From the NCBI GenBank assembly GCA_041572755.1, contig JBFFRY010000010.1:1-64000 (forward strand): a stretch of 64,000 nucleotides of DNA, in the 5' to 3' direction. A program made the position numbers and the translations under genes. Source of the stretch: JBFELU01 sp041572755 (lineage in GTDB: Bacteria > Actinomycetota > Acidimicrobiia > Spongiisociales > UBA11373). Position 1 is the first letter of the stretch, and every line of letters starts with the position of its first letter. The notes beneath the pieces are model-generated. The model was not told the DNA's origin. It did no database searches and was given only the letters and a program-made list of their open reading frames with translations. Shown here piece by piece: positions 25,791 to 34,982 of this stretch.

Positions 25791-27002
25791 ATGTTCAAGA
25801 CCCTGCGTTCCGTGCTGCGGTTCCGCCGTTTCGAGTTCTCGAAGACCAAGCGGCGTCTGGCGCGGGCCGCCAACGTCGGCGATCTGCGGACGATCGCCCG
25901 CAAGCGGCTTCCCGGTGGGGTGTTCGACTACATCGACGGCGGTGCCGAGGACGAGTCGGCGCTGTTTCGCAACAGCGATGCCTACCGAAGGATCGAGTTC
26001 CGACCTCGGGTGCTGCGAGACGTGAGCAACGTCGACCCTTCGACCACCCTGCTGGGCCAGCGGCTGGCCTTCCCGCTGGTGCTGGCGCCGACCGGCTTCA
26101 ACCGGATCGCCGACCCGCAAGGCGAGTTGGCGGTGGCCCGCGCCGCCGCCCGGGCCGGCATCCCCTACACCCTGTCGATGGCACTCGGGACCCGCTCCCT
26201 GGAGGAGATCGCCGAGGTGAGCGATGGACCCAAGTGGTTCCAGGTGTATGTGTGGCGGGACCGGGGTCTCGTGGCCGAGATGATCCGGAGGGCCGCCGCA
26301 GCCGGATTCGAGACGCTGGTGCTCACCGTCGACACCGCCGTATTCGGCCGCCGTGAGCGGGACGTGCGCCGTGGCTACACCCTGCCGCCCAAGCTGGGTC
26401 TGGACACGATCATCGACGGGATCCGGCACCCCGGCTGGACCTGGCGCTTCATTCGCAATGAGCCGATCATCTTCTCCAACATCGAGGGCCGGGAGGTCGG
26501 CGACGGCAGCGACGCGGTGGTGCTGGCCGACTACGTGAACAGCCAGTTCGACCCCAGCCTGTCGTGGAAGGACATCGAGTGGCTCCGTTCCGTCTGGAGC
26601 GGCCCGATCGTGCTCAAGGGCATTCAGACCGTCGAGGACGCCCGGCTGGCCGTGGACCAGGGTGTCGAAGCGATCGTCCTCTCCAATCACGGGGGACGCC
26701 AGCTCGACTCGGCACCGGCGACGGTCGAACTGCTTCCCGAGGTCGCCGATGCGGTCGGAGGTCGCATCGAGATCATCTGCGACGGGGGCGTGCGGCGGGG
26801 AGCCGACATCGTCAAGGCGGTGGCGCTCGGGGCGACCGCCGCGATGGCGGGGCGCCCCTACCTGTACGGACTGGGCGCCGCCGGAGAAGCGGGCGTCGAC
26901 CACGTGCTGGGCCTGCTGGAGGGCGGGGTCACCCGGACCATGTCGCTGATCGGATGCCGCACGACGACCGATCTCAACCCCGACTACGTGCGGGCCCGTT
27001 AG
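25791..27002 (+). CDS. FMN-dependent alpha-hydroxy acid dehydrogenase (LldD family)
   Basis: 403-residue TIM-barrel flavoprotein oxidising an L-2-hydroxyacid such as lactate. FMN and active-site segments are present: DYIDGGAEDE, LVLAPTGFNRIADPQGE, the KWFQVYVWRD loop, LTVDTAVFGRRERD, LKGIQTVEDA, VLSNHGGRQLD with the catalytic histidine, and CDGGVRRGADIVKAVALGA. GGAGG precedes the ATG. The same fold is used by LldD, MftD-type and glycolate enzymes, so the exact substrate is open. The TAG stop interlocks with the convergent ureohydrolase stop. Confidence 0.9.
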   Translation: MFKTLRSVLRFRRFEFSKTKRRLARAANVGDLRTIARKRLPGGVFDYIDGGAEDESALFRNSDAYRRIEFRPRVLRDVSNVDPSTTLLGQRLAFPLVLAPTGFNRIADPQGELAVARAAARAGIPYTLSMALGTRSLEEIAEVSDGPKWFQVYVWRDRGLVAEMIRRAAAAGFETLVLTVDTAVFGRRERDVRRGYTLPPKLGLDTIIDGIRHPGWTWRFIRNEPIIFSNIEGREVGDGSDAVVLADYVNSQFDPSLSWKDIEWLRSVWSGPIVLKGIQTVEDARLAVDQGVEAIVLSNHGGRQLDSAPATVELLPEVADAVGGRIEIICDGGVRRGADIVKAVALGATAAMAGRPYLYGLGAAGEAGVDHVLGLLEGGVTRTMSLIGCRTTTDLNPDYVRAR

Positions 27003-28021
27003 CGCTCTGCCTCCACGATCGTCGAGATGAAGTGGGCCAGCACCCATGCGGCGACGCGCGCCGAGCCGACTCCTCCATCCAGATCGGTCATCTCGACGAG
27101 GTCGAAGCCGCGCACGCGGCCCTTCCCGGCCACTTCGGCGAGCGCCGTGCGCAGGGTGCGATAGTCGATCCCGAACGGCTCGGGCAGGGTGGTCCCGGGC
27201 ACCAGCGCTCCATCCAGCACGTCGCTGTCGATCGACACGTACAGGTTCTCCGACGGGGGCACGGTCCTGCGTATCACCTCGGCCGGGTCGCCGGTGACGA
27301 GGTCCTTGGAGGTGACGATCTCGATGCCTCGCTCACGGGCTTCGTCGTACACCTCCTTGGCGCAGTTGCGGATGCCGACCATCGAGATGTTGCGAACGAA
27401 GGGGAGTTCGGAGAGGCGCCGCAGGTTGGACCCGTGGGTGTAGCGGGACCCGCCGATCACATCGGTGAAGTCGGGGTGGGCGTCGAAGTGGACGATGTCG
27501 ATCTGCTCGTAGCGGCTCATCCCTCTGCCCACCGGGAAGCTGATCGAGTGGTCGCCGCCCACGGCGGCCACCACCGCGTCGGTGGCGGCCAGTGTCTCGG
27601 CGGCGGCCGTGATCCGGTCGAGATTGAGATGGGTGTCGCCGCCGGTGATCGGTACGTCGCCGACGTCACCCAGGTGAGCGCCTTCCAAGTAGACCCGGCG
27701 CTCCTCCACGTCGAACCATCCGGCGCAGGCTTCGCCCGGCTCCCCGGGACCGTCGTAGCGACCACCCCGGTAGGCGAACACCGCCTGGTCCCGAACGGCG
27801 TCCGGTCCCCGGCTGGTGCCGGATCGGATGAAGGCGGTCATGGCGCCGGCGTCGTAGGGGACACCCATCAGGGCCACGTCGAGGCGGTGGGCGCCGAGTT
27901 CGAAGACCGGCGGGCACTGGAAGAAGGTTCGGACCGGGGGGAGGAAGGGCGGGGTGGGGGGCGTCACGAAGGCCTCGGGATCGGGGGCTTCACGATAGAG
28001 CACCGTTCCCTCCCGGCGCAC
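26999..28021 (-). CDS. ureohydrolase (agmatinase/guanidino-acid hydrolase family)
   Basis: 340-residue arginase-superfamily enzyme that hydrolyses a guanidino group to urea. Mn ligands lie in VGGDHSISF, HFDAHPDFTD and SIDSDVLDGALVPGT, and the C-terminal GFDLVEM is also family-typical. Specificity (agmatine, guanidinobutyrate or another) cannot be fixed by eye. The first GTG lacks a good ribosome-binding site; an in-frame GTG six codons later is preceded by GGGAGGG and may be the true start. It lies 14 bases downstream of the carboxylase alpha-subunit gene, so the two may be co-transcribed. Confidence 0.88.
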   Translation of the reverse strand: MRREGTVLYREAPDPEAFVTPPTPPFLPPVRTFFQCPPVFELGAHRLDVALMGVPYDAGAMTAFIRSGTSRGPDAVRDQAVFAYRGGRYDGPGEPGEACAGWFDVEERRVYLEGAHLGDVGDVPITGGDTHLNLDRITAAAETLAATDAVVAAVGGDHSISFPVGRGMSRYEQIDIVHFDAHPDFTDVIGGSRYTHGSNLRRLSELPFVRNISMVGIRNCAKEVYDEARERGIEIVTSKDLVTGDPAEVIRRTVPPSENLYVSIDSDVLDGALVPGTTLPEPFGIDYRTLRTALAEVAGKGRVRGFDLVEMTDLDGGVGSARVAAWVLAHFISTIVEAER

Positions 28022-28035
28022 CCGCAGTGATCGCT

Positions 28036-29796
28036 CTAGCGAACGACCGCCAACACCTGTCCGGCGGTCACCTTGTCGCCCGGCTGGACCCGGAGATCGA
28101 TGATCTCCCCGTTGGCCGGCGCCCGGATCTCGTTCTCCATCTTCATCGCCTCGAGGATGAAGAGCGGATCGTTGACGCCGACGGCTTCACCGGCCTTGCG
28201 GTGCACCTTGACGATGGTGCCCTGCATGGGGGCGGTGACGACCCCCTCCTCCTCGGAGGTGGGCAGCGGTTTCGACAGTTTCGGCGGCCGTCGTGACGGG
28301 GCGGCACGTCGGCCGGTGCCCGAAGCCGCTCCGGGGACTTCCGGAGCCCACAGGCGAACCACATAGCGGCGGCCGCCCACCTCGACGGTCATGGCCCGCT
28401 CGCTCAGGGCCTCCTCCTCGGGCAGCACCGGAGCCGCCGGTTGGGTGAGGTCGCTGAGATCCATCTCCTCCTCGACCGTGCGGGTGTGGTGGGTGCCCCG
28501 ACAGAACGCCTCCGTCCTGATGGCCCGGCAGTGGAAGGGGATGGTGGTCGAGACGCCGGTGATCTTGAACTCGCCCAGGGCCCGCTGCGCCCGCTCGACC
28601 GCCTCGTTGCGGTCCCGGCCCCACACCACCAGCTTGGCGATCAGGTTGTCGTAGTACTGGCTGATCGCCGAACCGGCCCGAACGCCGCTGTCGACCCGGA
28701 TCCCGAACCCCCCCGGCTCGCGGTACTCGATGATCTGGCCCGGGTTGGGCAGGAAGTTGCGAGCGGGGTCCTCGGCGTTGATCCGGAACTCGATGGCATG
28801 CCCCCTCGCCTCGACGCCGTCGAAGGAGAGAGGTTCGCCCATGGCGACCCGCAGCTGCTCTCGGGCCAGGTCGATCCCGGTCACCATCTCGGTGATGGTG
28901 TGCTCGACCTGGAGGCGGGTGTTCATCTCGAGGAAGTAGAAGTGACCGTCGGCGTCCATGAGGAACTCGACGGTGCCGGCGTTGACGTACCCGGCGGCTT
29001 CGGCGACCGCCAGGGCCGCTTTCCCGAGCGCCTTGCGCTGCTTGTCGTCGATCGCCGGCGACGGGGTCTCCTCGATGAGCTTCTGATGGCGGCGCTGCAG
29101 CGAGCAATCCCGCTCTCCGAGGAACACGGCGTTGCCGTGGGTGTCCACGATGATCTGAGCCTCGATGTGGCGGGGATCCACCAGGAACCGCTCGACGTAC
29201 ACCTCGGGGTTGGCGAAATAGGTGTCGGCCTCCCGCCGGGCCCCCTCGAAGGCCTTCTCTACTTCTCCCTCCTCGTGCACGATGCGGAGGCCCTTGCCGC
29301 CTCCTCCGTGGGCCGCCTTGATGGCGATCGGGTAGCCGAACTCGGCTGCGGCCGCCCGAACCTCCTCGACCGTCTCGAGCGGGTCGAGGGTTCCGGGAAC
29401 CCCCGACACCCCGGCCTGCTCCACCGCCCGGCGCGACGAGATCTTGTCGCCCATCATGGCGATCGCCTCCGCCGGCGGGCCGACCCAGGTGAGGCCGGCT
29501 TCGATGACTCGGCGGGCGAAGTCGGCGTTCTCCGCCAGGAACCCGTAGCCCGGGTGCACCGCGTGGGCGCCGGCCTCGGCCGCCACCCGGAGGATGGCGT
29601 CGATGTTGAGGTAGGACTCGGCGGCGGGGGCGGGTCCTATGTTCCACGCCTCATCGGCCACCTCGACGTGGAGGGCGTCGCGGTCGAGCTCGGAGTAGAC
29701 CGCGATCGTGCGCAGGCCCATCTCCTTGGCGGCCCGGATGACCCGGACCGCGATCTCCCCGCGATTGGCGACGAGCACCGATTCCATAGGCGGCAT
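28036..29796 (-). CDS. acyl-CoA carboxylase alpha subunit (biotin carboxylase + BCCP)
   Basis: 586-residue fused biotin carboxylase and biotin carrier. N-terminal VLVANRGEIAVRVIRA, ATP-grasp loop HGGGGKGLRIV, RDCSLQRRHQKLIEE, EMNTRLQVEHTITEM, then a linker and C-terminal carrier with biotinylation motif EAMKMEN. With the carboxyltransferase at 32.0-33.5 kb it should carboxylate propionyl-CoA or acetyl-CoA, giving methylmalonyl-CoA for the mutase. Starts at ATG 29796 or 29787 are equally plausible. An unrelated secreted-protein gene separates it from the beta subunit on the same strand. Confidence 0.93.
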   Translation of the reverse strand: MPPMESVLVANRGEIAVRVIRAAKEMGLRTIAVYSELDRDALHVEVADEAWNIGPAPAAESYLNIDAILRVAAEAGAHAVHPGYGFLAENADFARRVIEAGLTWVGPPAEAIAMMGDKISSRRAVEQAGVSGVPGTLDPLETVEEVRAAAAEFGYPIAIKAAHGGGGKGLRIVHEEGEVEKAFEGARREADTYFANPEVYVERFLVDPRHIEAQIIVDTHGNAVFLGERDCSLQRRHQKLIEETPSPAIDDKQRKALGKAALAVAEAAGYVNAGTVEFLMDADGHFYFLEMNTRLQVEHTITEMVTGIDLAREQLRVAMGEPLSFDGVEARGHAIEFRINAEDPARNFLPNPGQIIEYREPGGFGIRVDSGVRAGSAISQYYDNLIAKLVVWGRDRNEAVERAQRALGEFKITGVSTTIPFHCRAIRTEAFCRGTHHTRTVEEEMDLSDLTQPAAPVLPEEEALSERAMTVEVGGRRYVVRLWAPEVPGAASGTGRRAAPSRRPPKLSKPLPTSEEEGVVTAPMQGTIVKVHRKAGEAVGVNDPLFILEAMKMENEIRAPANGEIIDLRVQPGDKVTAGQVLAVVR

Positions 29797-29831
29797 GCTA
29801 GAGAGGCGGCGCCGCGCTCACCTCTCCGACG

Positions 29832-31955
29832 CTAGGGCAACTCGCAGTTGCTGACCGTCTCGCCTTCCTCGCAATAGTCGCCGCTTCCGGCGCCGCCGTT
29901 GAGGATGTCCGTGCCATTGCCGCCGTCGAGCGTGTCGTCGTCGGCACCGCCGTTGAGCCGGTCGTTGCCGTCACCTCCGACGAGGCTGTCGGCACCGGCC
30001 AGTCCGGAGAGCGAGTTGTTCAGGTTGTCGCCGATTATCTGGTCGTCGAAGCGAGTGCCCACGACCGACTCGATCGTGGTGGCCCGCTCCATGAGCCCGC
30101 CGCCGATGAAGAACGAGTCCGTGGCGGCCAAGTCGACGAGGGCGCCTGCCGGGTTCTTCCTGAGGTTGAGGAGGTCGCTGCCGGGCCCCCCGTCGTGCTC
30201 GTCGATGCCGGGTCCGTCGATGTGCTTGTCCCTGCCCCGGCCGCCTCGGGTGACGTCGTCGCCGTCGCCGTCGATCAGCTTGTCCTTGCCGGCGCCGCCG
30301 TCGAGGGAGTCGTTGCCGTCCTGACCCTTGATGGTGTCGTTGCCTCTCCCTCCGAAGACGATGTCGTTGCCGGACCCCGCCTTGACTCTGTCGTTCCCAT
30401 CGCCGGCGCACACGACGTCGTCACCGTCCCCGGAGTTGATCTTGTTGTTGAGGTCGTTGCCGAGGATGACGTCGTTGCCGGCGGTCCCGTTGATGATCAC
30501 GTCGGTCGGACCGGCCACGATGGTGGCCGGCAGGCCGTTGCACAGCTGGGCGATCAGCTCGTATGCCCCCGAATCGCAGGGCAGATTGCGGGTGCGGTCC
30601 CGCTGATCCCGGGTGACGTTGGCGTCGACCACCCCATCGCCGTCGGTGTCGGCCTTGCAGTTGCCCAGGGGGATGTTGTTCACCGCCGGGCTGCCGGCGG
30701 TCAGTGCGTGGGTCTCGGTGCCGCCCCCGTTGTCGGCCAATGGCTGCAGACTCACGACGGCCGAGGGCTGGTCGTTGGCCCCGCTCAGACCGCAGGTGTT
30801 GTCCGAGTCGAGGTTGTAGTCCCCTGAGGTGATCGCGAAGCCGGCACAGTCGCTGCCCGACGCCTGGTCGGCGACGATCGAGTTGCGCATCGTGATCGCC
30901 CCTCCGGTGCCGAACGCGGTCCCTTCGTTGTAGATCCCGGCCCCGGCCAGAGTCGACTCGTTGTCCGAGATGGTCACGTTGTTGAGGGTGATGGATCCCA
31001 GCCGGGAGTTGAAGACGGCGCCCCCACCGAAGAAGGGAGGTGCGTCGAGCGTGAAGGCCACGTTCCCGGAGAACGTCGAATTGGTGATCACCGTGTCGCC
31101 GACGTTGACGAGGCCCCCGCCGTATCCGTCGGATTGGTTGGCGCTGATGGTGGAGTTCGTGATGGTGAGGTCGCCGGTCAGTTGGTTGGCGATGCCGGCC
31201 CCGGCGGGACCGAGCCCGGCGAAGGCCAGCGGGGTGTAGTTGTCGTGGATGGTGGTGCCGTGGATCGTGGTGGTGCCCTGGTTGTGGATGCCACCACCGG
31301 CCCGGGCCCCGTTGTTCTCGAAACGGGAGTCGACGATCGTCACGTTGGCGCCCGCCGCCACATAGAGGCCACCGCCGGCACCATCTGGGGCGAGCACCGT
31401 GTCGGCGCCGTTGCTCAGCACATCGACGCGACGCATCCTCAGGGTCCCGCTGGTCCAGATCCCCCCGCCGTTGTCGAGCGAGAAGTTCTGGGACACCTCG
31501 ACGTCCTGAAGGTTGAGGGTCCCTTCGTTGTGGATGCCGCCCCCTTGGGTGGCGTTGATACCCCCCGTGATCTTGAGATCGAGGATCGATGCGGTGACCC
31601 CGGCCTGGACCGTCACCACGGTGGTTCCTCCCTGAACGAGGGTGGTGGCGGTCTTCCCGGACCCCCGCAGCGTCAGATTCCGGTCCACGGTCACCTGCCC
31701 GGCGTAGGTACCGGCCGAGATGTTGATGGTGTCCCCAGCCGATGACCCATTGATGGCGTCCTGAACGGTGCAATAGACCGGGCCGGTCGCATTGCACGCC
31801 GGGTTGGCCTGGTCGACCGTCAGGGTGGCGGCGCGTGCCGGAGCCGCCACGAAGGCGACCAGCAGGCCGGCTATGAGCGTGTTGGTGAGCAGGAATGAGA
31901 GGGGCTTGGTGATCCGCATCGGCCGGAGGGTAATCATGCGCCTTTCGATAGGCAT
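29832..31955 (-). CDS. secreted beta-helix protein with C-terminal RTX calcium-binding repeats
   Basis: 707 residues. An N-terminal export signal (hydrophobic core LLTNTLIAGLLVAFVAAP, then ARAATL) is followed by a right-handed parallel beta-helix with GGGIHNEGTL-type rungs and an SPA...CDSGAYE region as in choice-of-anchor Q proteins. The last 220 residues hold two blocks of GGxGxDxxx RTX nonapeptides, which fold as calcium beta-rolls. Role probably surface adhesion or secreted matrix. Starts at 31955, 31937 and 31919 all retain the signal peptide. No type I secretion genes are seen and a Sec signal is present, so export is probably Sec-dependent. Confidence 0.85.
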   Translation of the reverse strand: MPIERRMITLRPMRITKPLSFLLTNTLIAGLLVAFVAAPARAATLTVDQANPACNATGPVYCTVQDAINGSSAGDTINISAGTYAGQVTVDRNLTLRGSGKTATTLVQGGTTVVTVQAGVTASILDLKITGGINATQGGGIHNEGTLNLQDVEVSQNFSLDNGGGIWTSGTLRMRRVDVLSNGADTVLAPDGAGGGLYVAAGANVTIVDSRFENNGARAGGGIHNQGTTTIHGTTIHDNYTPLAFAGLGPAGAGIANQLTGDLTITNSTISANQSDGYGGGLVNVGDTVITNSTFSGNVAFTLDAPPFFGGGAVFNSRLGSITLNNVTISDNESTLAGAGIYNEGTAFGTGGAITMRNSIVADQASGSDCAGFAITSGDYNLDSDNTCGLSGANDQPSAVVSLQPLADNGGGTETHALTAGSPAVNNIPLGNCKADTDGDGVVDANVTRDQRDRTRNLPCDSGAYELIAQLCNGLPATIVAGPTDVIINGTAGNDVILGNDLNNKINSGDGDDVVCAGDGNDRVKAGSGNDIVFGGRGNDTIKGQDGNDSLDGGAGKDKLIDGDGDDVTRGGRGRDKHIDGPGIDEHDGGPGSDLLNLRKNPAGALVDLAATDSFFIGGGLMERATTIESVVGTRFDDQIIGDNLNNSLSGLAGADSLVGGDGNDRLNGGADDDTLDGGNGTDILNGGAGSGDYCEEGETVSNCELP

Positions 31956-31994
31956 GCCCTCTGTTTCACAAGCAGGAGGCGAAGCGGGGTCTCG

Positions 31995-33545
31995 CTACAG
32001 CGGGATGTTGCCGTGCTTCTTGGGGGGCAACTGGGTGCGCTTGGTGCGCAGCATGTCGAGGGCCTGGATGAGGAGCGGCCGGGTCTCCCGTGGCTCGATC
32101 ACCTCGTCGATGAGGCCTCGCTCGGCGGCGATGTAGGGGTTGGAGAAGGTGTCCTCGTACTCCTGGATCAGTTCGCTGCGGCGGGCATTGCCGTCCTCGG
32201 CTTCGGCGATGGTGCGGCGATGGATGATGTTGACCGCCCCCTGGGCCCCCATCACCGCGATCTGGGCGGTGGGCCAGGCAAAGGAGATGTCGGCCCCCAC
32301 GGAGCGGGAGTTCATCACGACGTAGGCGCCTCCGTAGGCCTTGCGGGTGATCACCGTGATGCGGGGCACGGTGGCCTCGCAGTAGGCGTAGAGGAGTTTG
32401 GCGCCGTGGCGGATGATTCCGCCATGCTCCTGGTCGACCCCGGGCAGGAAGCCGGGGACGTCGACGAAGGTCACGATCGGGATGTTGAAGGCGTCGCAGA
32501 ACCTGACGAAGCGGGCTCCTTTGGTCGATGCGTCGATGTCGAGCGTGCCGGCGAGCACCGCCGGTTGGTTGCCGACCACGCCGACCGTGTAGCCGTCGAG
32601 ACGGGCGAACCCCACCACGATGTTGCGGGCGAAGTGCTGGTGCACCTCGTAGAACTCCCCGTCGTCGACCACCAACTCGATCAGCTCCACCATGTCGTAG
32701 GGCTGGTTGGGGGAGTCGGGGATGATCTCGGTGAGGCCCTCCTCCATGCGGTCGGGATCGTCGGTCGGCGTGAAGAACGGCGGCGCCTCCATGTTGTTCT
32801 GCGGCAGGAAGGACAGCAGGTAGCGCACCTCTTCGAGAGCGTGCCGCCCATCGCTCGACATGAAGTGGGTGACACCGGACACGGTCCCGTGCGGTTTGGC
32901 CCCTCCGAGCTCCTCGAAGGAGACCTCCTCACCGGTGACCTCGCGGATCACGTCGGGTCCGGTGATGAACAGGTGGCTGGTTCCCGACACCTGGTACACG
33001 AAATCGGTCATCGCCGGTGAGTACACCGCCCCGCCGGCGCACGGCCCCATGATCACCGACACCTGGGGGATCACCCCGGACGCCTTCACGTTGCGGGCGA
33101 AGATGTGCCCGTAGGCGTCGAGTGAGAGCACCCCTTCCTGGATGCGGGCGCCGCCGGAGTCCTTGAGACCGATCAGCGGCGCTCCGGTGTTCATCGCCAG
33201 ATCCATCACCTTGACGATCTTGTCGCCGACCACCTCGCCGAGGCTGCCCCCGAAGACCGTGAAGTCCTCGGCGAAGACGAACACGGTGCGGCCGTCGACC
33301 GTGCCCCAGCCCGTCACCACCGCGTCCCCGGCGGGACGGCGGTCCTCGATCCCGAAACCCTGGGCCCGGTGGCGGGCGAACATGTCGAGCTCGACGAAGG
33401 ATCCCTTGTCGAGGAGGGCCTCGATGCGTTCCCGGGCCGTCATCTTCCCGGCCTCGTGCTGCTTGTCGACGGCGCGTTGGCTGCCGGCGTGCTCCGCCTC
33501 ATCACGCAGCTGCCGGAGACGCTCGATCTGCTCCTCGGTGCTCAC
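31995..33545 (-). CDS. pccB: propionyl-CoA carboxylase beta subunit (carboxyltransferase)
   Basis: 516-residue crotonase-fold carboxyltransferase. Signatures: KMTARERIEALLDKGSF, FAEDFTVFGGSLGE, LKDSGGARIQEGV, MGPCAGGAVYSPAMTDF, FVDVPGFLPGVDQE and RKAYGGAYVVMNSR. It transfers the carboxyl group from biotin to the acyl-CoA; length and motifs favour propionyl-CoA (AccD5/PccB type). GTG start with GAGGA five bases upstream. Divergent from birA with only 47 bases between them, so biotin ligase and its substrate complex may be co-regulated. Confidence 0.92.
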   Translation of the reverse strand: MSTEEQIERLRQLRDEAEHAGSQRAVDKQHEAGKMTARERIEALLDKGSFVELDMFARHRAQGFGIEDRRPAGDAVVTGWGTVDGRTVFVFAEDFTVFGGSLGEVVGDKIVKVMDLAMNTGAPLIGLKDSGGARIQEGVLSLDAYGHIFARNVKASGVIPQVSVIMGPCAGGAVYSPAMTDFVYQVSGTSHLFITGPDVIREVTGEEVSFEELGGAKPHGTVSGVTHFMSSDGRHALEEVRYLLSFLPQNNMEAPPFFTPTDDPDRMEEGLTEIIPDSPNQPYDMVELIELVVDDGEFYEVHQHFARNIVVGFARLDGYTVGVVGNQPAVLAGTLDIDASTKGARFVRFCDAFNIPIVTFVDVPGFLPGVDQEHGGIIRHGAKLLYAYCEATVPRITVITRKAYGGAYVVMNSRSVGADISFAWPTAQIAVMGAQGAVNIIHRRTIAEAEDGNARRSELIQEYEDTFSNPYIAAERGLIDEVIEPRETRPLLIQALDMLRTKRTQLPPKKHGNIPL

Positions 33546-33592
33546 GGATTCCTCATTAGTGTCGGTAATCGTTCGACTCGCGAAGGGAGCCG

Positions 33593-34255
33593 ATGGCTAC
33601 ACCTTACGTGGTGATCGACCTGGCCTCCGCGGCGTCCACTCAGGACGAAGCCGCATCTCGCTTCGAGGGTGAACCCTTGCTGGTGGTTGCTCGGGTCCAG
33701 CGGTCCGGACGGGGCCGTTCGGGCCGGGAGTGGGTCCATGCCCCCCGGGCTCTCGCTGCGTCGGTGGCCCTCCAACCCGGTTGGGCTCCGGAGCGGTGGG
33801 GCCCCTTGCCGCTCGTCGCCGGGCTTGCCGCTCGCGACGCCCTCGGGTCGGATGTCTCGCTCAAGTGGCCCAACGACCTGCTGATCGGCCCCGCCAAGGT
33901 GGGCGGCATCCTCACCGAGGCATCGGGAAGCGTGGCGATCATCGGGCTCGGCGTGAACCTGTGGTGGCCGGAGCCGATCGAAGGGGCCGGAGCGCTGTCT
34001 TCCGAGGATCCCGGAGCGGAGGCCGCTCCCTTGATGGCTCACACGTGGGCTGCACGACTCTTGGATCGCATCGGCGCCGGCCCCGATGCCTGGGGCCGAG
34101 AAGAATACGCATCATGCTGCAGCACGGTCGGGGAGGAGATCACCTGGGAGCCCGGGGGTCGCGGGAAGGCCACGGGGATCGGGCCCGATGGGGAGCTGGT
34201 CGTCGACGGTGGGCGGATCGAGCTGCGCTCCGGCGAGGTCCGCTCGGTGCGGTGA
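33593..34255 (+). CDS. birA: biotin--[acetyl-CoA-carboxylase] ligase
   Basis: 220-residue class I biotin protein ligase without the N-terminal DNA-binding domain, hence not a biotin-operon repressor. Active-site motifs: GRGRSGREW, KWPNDLL with the catalytic lysine, KVGGILTE, GLGVN and the C-terminal SH3-like GKATGIGPDGELVVDGG. It would attach biotin to the EAMKMEN lysine of the carboxylase alpha subunit. Placement beside pccB is characteristic of Actinomycetota. Confidence 0.92.
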   Translation: MATPYVVIDLASAASTQDEAASRFEGEPLLVVARVQRSGRGRSGREWVHAPRALAASVALQPGWAPERWGPLPLVAGLAARDALGSDVSLKWPNDLLIGPAKVGGILTEASGSVAIIGLGVNLWWPEPIEGAGALSSEDPGAEAAPLMAHTWAARLLDRIGAGPDAWGREEYASCCSTVGEEITWEPGGRGKATGIGPDGELVVDGGRIELRSGEVRSVR

Positions 34256-34280
34256 AGGGTCGCTACCCTTCCGCGTCGTC

Positions 34281-34943
34281 ATGAGCGTGCTCAAAGGCGA
34301 AGGCCGCAACGTCATTCTCTACGGCTCGACGGCCGTGCCGACGGTCCGTCCCCTGCCTCTCTACTCGGCCCGGCCGGACGTCGGCGGACGCCACCGGGTT
34401 GTGGCGGTGGCCCGCGAGTCCATCACCCCCTCGACCAAAGCGTTGTGTCGGCGTCTGGCCCGGCATGGGGTCGGGGTCGTGTGCCCCGACCTCTCCGGCG
34501 GCGGAACCGGCGAGGACCCGGCGGCGGAGCGGGTTGCCGCCGGTCTCGAGACGGCGTTCGACTTCGCCGTCGGATCCGGCTGGGGAGCGAGCACGGGAGG
34601 GGCCATGCTCGGGATCGGCGCGGCCGGGGCGGCTGCCCTGAGACGGGTTCCCGACTTCGTGGAGCGAATCGCAGTGCTGGCCGTCCCGCTCGGGTCGGCC
34701 GACGACAACGAGGCGCCGGCGGCGAGTCTCGCCGGCCTGGCCCGGCCGTTGCTCGGCCTCTACGGATCCGACGACGAGCAGGCTCCGGCCGACGACGTCA
34801 GGGCGCTCGGGTCGGTGACCGGGGAGTGGATCATCTACCCCGGCGCCGGCGCAGGGTTCTTCGACGAGGGCGCCGATTCGTATCTCCCGGAGGCGGCGGA
34901 AGACGCCTTCGACCGGGTTCTGAGGTTCCTCGGTGCCGGCTGA
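34281..34943 (+). CDS. dienelactone hydrolase-like alpha/beta protein lacking the catalytic His
   Basis: 220 residues with the dienelactone hydrolase pattern: GVVCPDLSGGGTGEDP, nucleophile-elbow-like GASTGG (Ser at about 104), GLYGSDDEQAP (acid at about 165) and YPGAGAGFFDEG near the C-terminus. In the family the last motif is normally GAGHGF, with His as general base; here the position is Ala (about 191). The protein is therefore probably catalytically impaired or has another function. It starts 25 bases after birA and is likely co-transcribed. Confidence 0.72.
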   Translation: MSVLKGEGRNVILYGSTAVPTVRPLPLYSARPDVGGRHRVVAVARESITPSTKALCRRLARHGVGVVCPDLSGGGTGEDPAAERVAAGLETAFDFAVGSGWGASTGGAMLGIGAAGAAALRRVPDFVERIAVLAVPLGSADDNEAPAASLAGLARPLLGLYGSDDEQAPADDVRALGSVTGEWIIYPGAGAGFFDEGADSYLPEAAEDAFDRVLRFLGAG

Positions 34944-34982
34944 CCACAAATCGCCGATCCTCGCCTACAATCCGCCCGGTTC

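Noticed and set aside
29835..30494. RTX-encoding region considered as a DNA tandem repeat array
   Set aside because: The periodicity is at protein level (nonapeptides), with divergent codons between units. It is coding sequence, not a satellite or CRISPR array.
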